DNA from: Acidaminococcales bacterium
Lineage (GTDB): Bacteria > Bacillota > Negativicutes > Acidaminococcales > JAISLQ01
Length of the DNA: 7,100 nt
Reading direction: 5' to 3'
Assembly: GCA_031275255.1 (NCBI GenBank)
Contig: JAISPA010000194.1
Location: forward strand, 1-7,100
The notes under the pieces were generated by a model, which worked only from the letters and a program-made list of their open reading frames with translations, searched no databases and had not been told where the DNA came from. The first letter of the stretch is position 1. Every line of letters starts with the position of its first letter. Position numbers and translations under genes: made by a program. Below, piece by piece: positions 1 through 6,800 of this stretch.

Positions 1-1
1 T

Positions 2-352
2 CGTCCTTTCGCAGACAAAATAGGCTTTATTCCTCTAAGCCGTGAGCGAAACCCGGAATTTTACAACGAAGACGGCGGCATAGCCTTATACTCCCGGCAG
101 CCTATAGCCGGCGCGGCAAAGCCGGAGCCGCTGTGCACAGAGCCGTTTACCAAACTCAATGTTCTTTGGGACGGAAGCGTTACTCCCTGTTGTTACGACA
201 TCGACGGCGCTATGCCGCTGGGCCATATCAAAGACGGCATTGACAACGTATGGAAATCCGGCAAAGCAAAAGAGCTGCGGGAAGCTCTTTTAAATCATGA
301 TTTTAATAAATACCCCTTATGCTCGGCCTGCATGGGTAACAGCAAACGGTAA
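2..352 (+). CDS. Radical SAM/SPASM domain protein, C-terminal fragment
   Basis: This open frame enters from the left edge and stops at TAA (350-352), leaving 116 visible residues. They form a SPASM-type auxiliary iron-sulfur domain. A cysteine at visible residue 45 is followed by the block FTKLNVLWDGSVTPCCYD with a Cys-Cys pair at 63-64. Then come LGHI and a Trp-Lys-Ser segment (74-86, as in the family pattern 'lGni...iw.s'), and a terminal CSAC motif (Cys107, Cys110). In this family the SPASM domain binds extra 4Fe-4S clusters and helps position the substrate of an N-terminal radical SAM domain, which would lie upstream of the window. Substrates include peptides (RiPP maturation), enzyme residues and sugars; nothing here tells which. 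The gene converges with the response regulator gene across 31 bp. The domain call is firm and the substrate is unknown. Confidence 0.88.
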   Translation, partial: RPFADKIGFIPLSRERNPEFYNEDGGIALYSRQPIAGAAKPEPLCTEPFTKLNVLWDGSVTPCCYDIDGAMPLGHIKDGIDNVWKSGKAKELREALLNHDFNKYPLCSACMGNSKR

Positions 353-383
353 GGACAATCGCGCAAAGCGCCGCCCGCGCGCG

Positions 384-1316
384 TCATTCGCCTGACGAAA
401 ACGCGCCTGTGGCGGCCATTTTTTTAAACTTGCAAAAAATGTCCTTATGCCAGAATCCTTGCCGGCTCTCTTCTTCCATCAGGGACAGGACTTTCGTGAG
501 CGGCCGGACGGCTTCATCATAATAAAGATGCTCGAAACGGTTGCAAATGCTGACAATATTAATCAGCGCCCTGATATTCTCCGGAAGATCGTGAGGGTAA
601 TCCCCGCATTTTAAATTTCTGTGGTGATGCAAAATGATTGCCTGCGCAATAGGACGATCAAAATGAGCGAACATTTTGCTGCCTAAAGCGGCGTGGGCGT
701 CTTCTGTCCGCGCCAGGGCTTTGGGAGAAATATCCGAACTCATCGCTAAAAGGCCGATATCTTGAAGATAAACGCCTTTTTTCATTTCCGCGATTTCGTT
801 TACCGGCAATTCCAGGCGCAGGGCCAACTGTTCCGATAAATAGGCGACCCGGCGGCATTTTGCGGGTATAGCGGGATCGCGGTGTTCCAAAGCCGTGCTG
901 AGGCAAAAAATAATATCGTCAAAATTTTCGCAGTGGGAAAATTCTTCCTGGATAGACAAAAGAGCTTTAATTTTGGTAACCAGTTCCACCCGGTCAAAGG
1001 GCTTGATCAGAAAATCCGTAGCGCCCGCTTCAATCGCCCGGATACGGTGCAGGTCCTCATTCAGGACAGTAAGTACCATGATCGGCATGTTCTTAAGGGA
1101 AGGAATGCTGCGGAGCCTTTCGCAAACCTGATAACCGTTTAATGTGGGCAGCATGATATCAACAATAGCAAGATGCGGTTTTTCCTCTTCGGCCAGTTTA
1201 ATAGCCTGCAAGCCGTCGGTGGCCTCCAGTACGTTATAGCCGTAATGCGTCAGAATTTCCTTCAGCAAATTCAGACTCGGCAAGTCATCTTCCAAAATCA
1301 AAATCTTTTTTGCCAA
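384..1316 (-). CDS. Response regulator: REC domain plus degenerate HD-GYP-like domain
   Basis: This 310-residue protein starts with a receiver domain (about 1-122). The acidic pair Asp10/Asp11, phospho-acceptor Asp53 in VDIMLP, Thr83 and Lys105 in IKPF are all present, so phosphorylation should work. Residues ~130-290 follow the HD-GYP pattern: HRDP at 145-148, QDIG at 185-188, His208, HHHR at 230-233 and DYP at 239-241. Several residues needed for c-di-GMP hydrolysis are changed: the first metal His is Lys153, the HD pair is Gln185-Asp186, GYP is DYP, and the late Asp is Asn259. An inactive or altered enzyme acting by protein contact is therefore likely (inference). No DNA-binding domain is visible. 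The start is TTG, chosen because AAAGGAGGG lies 7 nt upstream and the next residues (AKKILILEDD) begin a normal receiver. The gene follows the kinase by 14 nt, so it is probably its cognate partner. Function is uncertain beyond that. Confidence 0.9.
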   Translation of the reverse strand: MAKKILILEDDLPSLNLLKEILTHYGYNVLEATDGLQAIKLAEEEKPHLAIVDIMLPTLNGYQVCERLRSIPSLKNMPIMVLTVLNEDLHRIRAIEAGATDFLIKPFDRVELVTKIKALLSIQEEFSHCENFDDIIFCLSTALEHRDPAIPAKCRRVAYLSEQLALRLELPVNEIAEMKKGVYLQDIGLLAMSSDISPKALARTEDAHAALGSKMFAHFDRPIAQAIILHHHRNLKCGDYPHDLPENIRALINIVSICNRFEHLYYDEAVRPLTKVLSLMEEESRQGFWHKDIFCKFKKMAATGAFSSGE

Positions 1317-1322
1317 AACAAG

Positions 1323-1331
1323 CCCTCCTTT
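1323..1331 (-). promoter_or_regulatory. Strong Shine-Dalgarno site of the response regulator
   Basis: On the minus strand AAAGGAGGG begins on the last A of the kinase TGA stop (1331-1333), and its GGAGG core ends 7 nt before the TTG start at 1316. The near-perfect anti-16S match supports the non-ATG start. The overlap with the upstream stop codon suggests translational coupling between kinase and regulator. Confidence 0.85.
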
Positions 1332-3409
1332 CAGAACGGTTTTATCGGAAGCAGCATGCAGGCCATGGTGCCTCCCAGGGGATTTTCCTCCAGCCAGATA
1401 ACGCCTTTGTGCAGTTCAACCAGGCTTTTGCTGATGGACAGACCCAAGCCTACGCCGCGGTACAATTTGGTATAACCGGAATCTGCCTGCTCAAAAGCAA
1501 GAAAGACTTTTTCCCGCATTTCCGGAGGAATTCCTATCCCGGTATCAGCGACAACAATTTTGATTTTGCCGTTATACTTTTGCGCTCTGACGGTAATACG
1601 CCCATAAGCAGGGGTAAATTTTATGGCGTTAGTAAGAAGGTTTTCGATAACCTGCCGGATATTCTTGTCGTCCCAGTAAGGAACGGGCATATCCTCTTCT
1701 ATATAAATTTCCAGAACATGATCTTTGGCGCGAATCTGGGGCTGCAGCAAGGCCGCCAGATCATAAATCAATTTATTAAGGTTTACCGGAACGGGGAGTA
1801 ATTTTACTATGCGCTGATCCAGCTTGATCATGTCAAGAATGTCATTGATCAAATCCAGCAGGCGGTTACCGCTTTCGATAATGGTTTGCAAAAATTCTTC
1901 CTGTTTCCCGTTCAATTCGCCGAAAAGCCTGTCTTGCAGGAGCCGGGAAAAACCGATGATGGAATTCATGGGAGTACGCAATTCATGGCTCATATTGGCC
2001 AGGAATTGCGATTTGAATTTATTGGCGGACTCAAGCTCGGAAACGCTTTTCACCAACTGCTCGGTGCGTTCATTCACTTTGTCTTCCAGAAGCAGGTTTT
2101 CGTTTGTCAGGTATTGGGCCATGAACAACATACTCTCGGCCAGCTCCTGCAGCTCGATCGGCGCCCTTTTTTCCCGCCAGGCTAAATCTTTATGCTGTAA
2201 CCCGCTGGAAGCAATACTCTTAGCCAGGTCTTGCAGCTTATAGATAGGCTTGGTAATGGATTTGGTTGTAAAATTCACCAAAAACAAAGAAAAGAGAAAA
2301 ATAACCAGCCCTGTAAAAGTAATGAGGAAAAGGCTGTCATTTTTCAACTCCGGAAAAGAACTGAAAGCCGCGCCTACGCCCATATTGCCGACAACCGTTC
2401 CGCTATGGCTGATTAAAGGATCCACCACAATTATAGACTGGCTGTTGTACATGGACATGGCAATTTTACCGCTGTAGCGTCTGCCTGCTTCCGTAACTTT
2501 CAGCAACTGTCTTTCCTGGACGGTGCCTTTGGGAACGTCGGAATAAGTCAGGGAAATATTGGAACTTACGCGAATGCCTTTCACGCCGATGGAAAGGTAG
2601 GTATTGGGCACCCTGTCCGTATACACAGTGGGCAGTCTCTGGTCGTTGTTGAGCAAAATGCCGGCCGTCAGGCAGCCCACGACGTTTTCCCGGTCGTCCA
2701 AAACCGGGCAGAGAACAAGATTGAACAGAGCGTCTTCCAACTCTCCCTGCGCCACCGCGCCGCTCCGGTCCCTTCCCGCGTAAACAACTTTGGCTTTTTT
2801 GCGCAATTGCGGGTTGCCCAAGGCTAAATATTCCGCCGGCATGATTTCAAAGCTTTGCAGCGGACGCTTTTTCTCCAGCAAAGCAGGCAGCAGAGAGGAC
2901 AGAAACCAGCGGCTGCCCGGCGGATCGCTGGTGCTGCTCAATACGCGGCCCTGCGGCGTAGTAATCGCAAAATAATCAATATTTTCATTGCTCGCCTTGA
3001 GTTCCCGCAAATACTTATCCAGAAGACGGTAATTCCCTTCGCGGATCGGTTGGGCAAGCGGCACATGCAAGGCGGTCTGGCTTAAAAGAGAATCCATCCG
3101 GGTACTGTCGTAATAAAACAAATCCCAGGCGGCCTGGATCGCCACCCGCAAACGCTCCGTGATATTTTCCGTCTCAATATTTCGGAAATAGGCAATAAAC
3201 AAGGCGGAAAGCAAGCTTATGGAAACCAGAATCACCCCGGCAAACAAACAGTTGATTCTATTTCTGATATTATTTCTGATAAGAATAAGCGTCTGCCCCC
3301 TTTTTTCATACTGCTGCCAGGCTAAAACATGGATAAGACTTGTGAGATGACTTGCCGCCCTGCTAAACGCAAAACACCGGCAATGTTCGCAGGGGCGAGG
3401 CTTGCGCAA
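1331..3409 (-). CDS. Membrane sensor histidine kinase with Cache-like extracytoplasmic domain
   Basis: The coordinates give the longest standard frame (692 residues from TTG at 3409); the true N-terminus is doubtful. Numbering from that TTG: TM1 is ~55-74, an extracytoplasmic sensor ~76-358, TM2 ~359-380, HAMP-like linker ~381-435, coiled coil ~436-465. The HisKA H-box follows (FLANMSHELRTP, His475), then HATPase_c with the N box (NLLTNAIKF, Asn590/Asn594), G1 (DTGIGIPPE, 622-630), F box (FEQAD) and G2 (GVGLGLS, 652-658). All catalytic motifs are intact. The second half of the sensor (~260-350, with GIRVSSNI and GTVVGNMGVG) resembles the membrane-proximal lobe of Cache_3-Cache_2 sensors, which bind small extracellular ligands; the ligand is unknown. 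Residues 1-41 (CEHCRCF and a polar stretch) do not look like a kinase N-terminus, and the TTG lacks a ribosome binding site. Alternatives are ATT at 3286 behind AAAGGGGG, or ATG at 3309 if the A6G5 run has a one-base error. The partner regulator follows 14 nt downstream. Confidence 0.93.
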   Translation of the reverse strand: MRKPRPCEHCRCFAFSRAASHLTSLIHVLAWQQYEKRGQTLILIRNNIRNRINCLFAGVILVSISLLSALFIAYFRNIETENITERLRVAIQAAWDLFYYDSTRMDSLLSQTALHVPLAQPIREGNYRLLDKYLRELKASNENIDYFAITTPQGRVLSSTSDPPGSRWFLSSLLPALLEKKRPLQSFEIMPAEYLALGNPQLRKKAKVVYAGRDRSGAVAQGELEDALFNLVLCPVLDDRENVVGCLTAGILLNNDQRLPTVYTDRVPNTYLSIGVKGIRVSSNISLTYSDVPKGTVQERQLLKVTEAGRRYSGKIAMSMYNSQSIIVVDPLISHSGTVVGNMGVGAAFSSFPELKNDSLFLITFTGLVIFLFSLFLVNFTTKSITKPIYKLQDLAKSIASSGLQHKDLAWREKRAPIELQELAESMLFMAQYLTNENLLLEDKVNERTEQLVKSVSELESANKFKSQFLANMSHELRTPMNSIIGFSRLLQDRLFGELNGKQEEFLQTIIESGNRLLDLINDILDMIKLDQRIVKLLPVPVNLNKLIYDLAALLQPQIRAKDHVLEIYIEEDMPVPYWDDKNIRQVIENLLTNAIKFTPAYGRITVRAQKYNGKIKIVVADTGIGIPPEMREKVFLAFEQADSGYTKLYRGVGLGLSISKSLVELHKGVIWLEENPLGGTMACMLLPIKPF
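3296..3306 (-). promoter_or_regulatory. A6G5 run: candidate Shine-Dalgarno site or frame-breaking homopolymer
   Basis: On the minus strand the run AAAAAAGGGGG directly follows an ATG (3309-3307) that is out of frame with the kinase. It can pair with the anti-Shine-Dalgarno sequence through one G-U wobble, and it lies 9 nt before an in-frame ATT codon at 3286-3284 that would give an MLIRNNIRNR start. Alternatively, one extra A or G in the run would put the ATG in frame and give the start MKKRGQTLILIRNN. The sequence alone does not decide between these readings. Confidence 0.35.
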
Positions 3410-3422
3410 TCCAAGGACGGAT

Positions 3423-3462
3423 AAAGGCCGGACACGCCGCGGACGGCCGGTGTCCGGCCTTT
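3423..3462 (-). repeat. Perfect 13-bp-arm GC-rich inverted repeat (hairpin) upstream of the kinase
   Basis: AAAGGCCGGACAC at 3423-3435 is exactly reverse-complementary to GTGTCCGGCCTTT at 3450-3462, with a 14-nt loop that can itself pair partly (GCCG with CGGC). In the minus-strand transcript the stem ends in TTTATCC, only 13 nt before the TTG at 3409. The short U stretch makes a full intrinsic terminator doubtful. A weak terminator, an attenuator or a stem that masks translation signals are all possible. The structure is symmetrical, so the strand assignment rests on the downstream kinase. Confidence 0.6.
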
Positions 3463-3558
3463 CCCGTATGGCAAAGCGGCCGCCAATATGCCATGGTTTC
3501 AGCCGGGGAGCAGTATAAGTCCTCTGCCGGCGCAGATAGTCGGAAAAGGCGTTTTTCT

Positions 3559-3586
3559 ATGCAACACAATATAAATTGTGTTGCAT
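3559..3586. repeat. Perfect 28-bp palindrome, candidate operator or RNA hairpin
   Basis: ATGCAACACAAT (3559-3570) and ATTGTGTTGCAT (3575-3586) are exact reverse complements around a 4-nt spacer. The element is AT-rich compared with its surroundings and lies about 39-66 nt downstream of the predicted transcription start of the kinase operon. Perfect arms with a short spacer fit a dimeric regulator binding site acting as a roadblock, or a stable hairpin in the leader RNA. I could not match it to a named operator consensus. Confidence 0.65.
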
Positions 3587-3631
3587 GTAATATCAGTCGC
3601 GCCCTGCGGACATTGCTTTATTGTATTTACT

Positions 3632-3660
3632 ATAATACAGTAACCGGCGATACCAGTCAA
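3632..3660 (-). promoter_or_regulatory. Sigma-A/sigma-70-type promoter reading toward the kinase operon
   Basis: On the minus strand TTGACT (3660-3655) and TATTAT (3637-3632) are separated by exactly 17 bp. Each hexamer matches five of the six consensus bases, and an AT-rich stretch follows (GTAAATACAATAAAG). The -35 box lies about 20 bp after the adhesin terminator, the expected place for an independent promoter. The predicted transcription start is near 3625. No gene on the plus strand needs a promoter here, so the kinase-regulator pair is the likely target. Confidence 0.72.
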
Positions 3661-3680
3661 GCGACCAACCGCCGCGGGAA

Positions 3681-3711
3681 AACAAAAAGCCCCGCCAAAC
3701 GGCGGGGCTTT
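3681..3711 (-). terminator. Intrinsic terminator of the adhesin transcript
   Basis: On the minus strand the stem GCCCCGCC/GGCGGGGC (3708-3701 with 3696-3689) has a GTTT tetraloop and extends by three A-T pairs. It runs into the U tract TTTTTGTTTT (3688-3679). Its perfect GC-rich stem and long U tract make it a textbook rho-independent terminator. It lies 110 bp after the adhesin stop codon and just before the kinase promoter, so it separates the two transcription units. Confidence 0.92.
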
Positions 3712-3768
3712 CGGATGAAAGCTCCCTTATGGGTCCCCGGTTCATGGACAAAATCCGCGCGCTATTTT

Positions 3769-3807
3769 GCCGCCCGGCAAGGCGCAAAGCGCAGGGGCCG
3801 GGACGGC
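3769..3807 (-). repeat. GC-rich inverted repeat in the adhesin 3' untranslated region
   Basis: GCCGCCCGGC (3769-3778) pairs with GCCGGGACGGC (3797-3807) with one bulged A, and the loop holds a further short pairing element (GCGC AAA GCGC). On the minus strand no U tract follows, so it is not an obvious terminator. It may be a 3'-end stabilising stem upstream of the real terminator. Confidence 0.45.
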
Positions 3808-3820
3808 GGATATCCGCGTT

Positions 3821-6800
3821 TTAAAGCGTTTTCCTCTTTTCGTCCATTATTTGCCAGCTTTGCCGCTCGGCAGCGTCGTCATAGTACAAAACGTCAAGCT
3901 CGCCCCGGCGCCCCAGCCCCAGCCGGCGCCCGCCCCGGTAAATTCCGTCAAGCGGCGTGCCGAGATCGCCCCAGGACAGGCTGAGGTAGCGCCCGTAGCC
4001 GTAGACGGCGCTTGTCAGCCATTCGCCCGCGTAGCCCCGCCAAGCTATCCTTTCGTCACTGGCTATGGCGATGGCCGTGTCGTCCAAGAGGCTCCTCTGG
4101 TTGGTGACGACGTTGACCACGCCGTCTCTGGCGCGCAGGATTTGGTAGTTCTCCAGGCCGAGGTAGGCGAATTCGTTCTGGAAGGAGACGCGGGCAAAGG
4201 GGTTGCCCGCCGCGGGGGCAAAGTAGATCGCGATGTCGGCGCCGTCCGTGACGGGGTCCCGGCCGAACATGGTCATCCGGTAGCGGCTGTTGCTCAGGTA
4301 CGCCCTGTTTAGCGCGTAGGCTTCCATGATGCGGAAATATTCGCTGCTGACGTGGATGTCGGCGTCCTCCGCCCACAGCTGGTCAAGCTGCACGCCGGCC
4401 GGGGATGTGACGTCGCCGATTCTGGCGTAGGTCATGGGCTGGTCGCCGCCCGCGCCGCGCAGGGCCAGCTGGAAGTAGCCGTCGCTCGCGGTGTGGGTTA
4501 TTTTGGTGATGTCGACGTATTCGCCCTGGGCGAAGAGGGACTCGGCGGCGAAAGCGTCGGCTATTTCGACCGTATGGCCGTCTTCGTCTATGCCGAACCA
4601 GAGGTTCGTCCCCTCCACTTTGACGATGGTGATGTCGCCGTCCTCCGCGCTGGCTTTCACATCCTTGGCGGCGATGATCTCCTGCGCGTCTACGCCGTTT
4701 TGGGCACCGGTGGCGGTCAAAGACACGCCGCCCCCGACACCTTTCAACCCCAACCCATCCGCTTGCAACTGGTTGACGCCGATGTGGCCGTTGTCGGACT
4801 CTATGACGATATCGCCCGTTACCGTGTGAATCAGGCCTGTTGCGGTTATATTGCCGCTGGAGACGGTCTCGAGCGACACGCCTGTGTAGGCCGCAATATT
4901 GTTCACATTTATGTCGCCTGTGCCTACCTTTATAATCACGCGGCCGTTAAGGGATTCGACCGTGCCGGTATCGTAAAAATCGCCCTTGCCGATGTAGATG
5001 TAGTCATCGCCGCCGGCGATTACCTCGCCTTTTATGATGATCTCCCCGTCAAGAGCTTCCAGGGTAACATTTTTGTCCACAATGACATCTGTAACGATAA
5101 GATCGCCGTGGTTGGTTTTTAACGCGGCGCTGCCCAACCCGAAGACATACTCGGCGTCAATGCTGCCCCGGTCGGTGTTTTGCACAAGAACGTCCGAGTC
5201 GGCATCGCCCTCGGCCACAATATAATACGCCTGAAAATCGCCGTCAGACATTTGTACGGTTATGTCGCCGTCGGCAAGCAGCAAATCGGCCGTAACGTTG
5301 CCGTGCGGCACGTTGATGACAATGTCGCCCCCGGCGTACAAGCCGCCGTCCAAAGCGACGAGCGCCTCGCCCACGTTGAGGTTGCCCTGCGTCGTGATGG
5401 TGATTTTGACGTCGCGCCCGGCTATGCCGTCGTCTATGACAATGTCGCCGGTGCCGGTCTGCATTATAATGTCCTCAGCCGCCGTAACACCCAGCGTATA
5501 GATGCTGCCCGCGCCGGTCTTCAGGTTGATGTTGTCGGAGGCCAAAGCGGACTGTATGCCAATATGGCCGGTTACGGTCTCCATTGTCAGGTCGTGGCCG
5601 GCGCCCGCATCGGTAACGACGATGTTGCCGTCCGCCGAAGTTATATTGGCATTGTTGCCGGCGATAAGCTCGCCAATAGTCGCGCCGCCGCTGGCTGTCT
5701 CTATATCTATGTCCCGTCTGGCTTCAAGTTTTTCCGCGCTGACGGCCCCGGCCGCGGCAAGGGCAATGTCGGCCCCGTCCGCATCGGCCTTGACCGTCCG
5801 CAGCGATATGTCGCCTGTGCTGGCGGTTACGGCGACATTGGCGCTATCGGATTGCACGGTCGTCCCGGCGGCTCCCGCTACGCTGGCACCGTCAAGGGTA
5901 ACCGCGCCGCCCGCGGCGACGTCGCCCATAAGGGCTATGTCGCCCAGCGCCGTCAGCGCGACTTTGCCCCCGGTGGCCGCGTTGTGCAAGGAATCGACGG
6001 TAAGGCCCTTGCTGTTGACAAAAACTAGGTCGCCAAAGTCGAGGTTTTCCACCTCGAGCGCGTCCACGCTGTTGCCCGCGCCCTGCATGGCAAACCCGCC
6101 GACAGTACCGGCCGTTATCTTCCCGACCGCAACCGCGCTGAGCGCCGCGTCCTGCCTGACCTGGCCCTGCGCCTCTATGGTCAGGTTCTTGCCGGCAACG
6201 TCGCCCGCAAAGTAAAACCCGCCGCTTGGCCCTGCCAGCTTGATTTCGCCGTCTGCCCCGGCGGCCAGGCCGTCTATGGTAAGGTCGGCCGCTGTCTTGC
6301 TTTCGCTTTCAAGGTAGATGCCGCCCGCCGCCGCCGCTTCGACGCTGTCCACGTTGTCGGCCAGTATGCGCAGCCCCTGCCCGTCTTGGCCGATGTCGCC
6401 CGTGTCGGAGATTAGCGTCAGTTTGCCGTCGGCGTTGATGTAGCCCTCGGGCAGGTCCGGGGCGGCGGCGGCGCTCAGGATGCTGCCCGAGGCGCGCAGC
6501 CAGACGCCAGAGCCGCTGTAGAGGGAGAAAACCGTCAGGGGGGAAGCGCCCTTCTGATAGATGTTGATCAGCCCGTCCGCCATGGCCTCCAAGCTGCCCG
6601 TCAGGCTGACGTATATCGGCAGGTCGGCGGCGCCCGTCCGGTCGCCGATCTTGCTGACGGCAGCCCCGCTGTCGCCGCCCTCGATGATCAGATCCTTGCC
6701 GCTGATGTTGACGGTCTGGTCGCTTTCCGCATTGACGCTGTAAATGCCGTGCTTGCTCAGCAGCCGGACGTTGCTTTGCCCGGCGTCCACGTTTTTCACA

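Larger units (their letters stand above)
3410..3625 (-). promoter_or_regulatory. Predicted long structured 5' leader of the kinase-regulator transcript
   Basis: From the predicted transcription start near 3625 to the first possible kinase start is about 215 nt, or about 340 nt if ATT at 3286 is used. In transcript order the leader contains a short ATG frame (MSAGRD then stop, near 3612-3592), the 12-bp-arm palindrome, a weaker ATGGCA/TGCCAT inverted repeat (3468-3493) and the 13-bp-arm GC-rich hairpin. It matches no riboswitch class I can recognise by eye. That the leader exists at all depends on the promoter call. Confidence 0.4.

Noticed and set aside
1310..1801. Plus-strand 163-residue frame over the kinase-regulator junction
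   Set aside because: It is antisense to the intact HATPase motifs and the regulator start and has no family features.
3363..3569. Minus-strand 68-residue open frame between promoter and kinase
   Set aside because: It starts with TTG inside the palindrome without a ribosome binding site, runs through the GC-rich hairpin, overlaps the kinase frame and has no recognisable motif.
3631..3636. TATAAT on the plus strand as a plus-strand promoter
   Set aside because: No good -35 lies at proper spacing (only a weak CGGACA) and no plus-strand gene follows. The overlapping minus-strand promoter explains the AT-rich box better.
3782..3792. GCGCAAAGCGC shared with positions 361-371 as a dispersed repeat
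   Set aside because: An 11-bp GC-rich self-complementary word present twice is too short to support a repeat family.
3493..3984. Plus-strand 163-residue open frame across the intergenic region
   Set aside because: It runs through the terminator, the promoter and the antisense of the adhesin end. Its Arg/Pro/Ala-rich low-complexity sequence is typical of a chance frame in GC-rich DNA.
4758..5757. Regularly spaced repeats as a possible CRISPR array
   Set aside because: The repeats are diverged at DNA level, about 60 bp apart and in frame within a coding region, so they are protein repeats.
4352..6215. Long plus-strand frames antisense to the adhesin (4352-5122, 5180-6028, 5502-6215)
   Set aside because: They are shadows of the Gly/Asp/Ala/Ile repeat codons on the other strand. 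They lack ribosome binding sites and domains and overlap one another.
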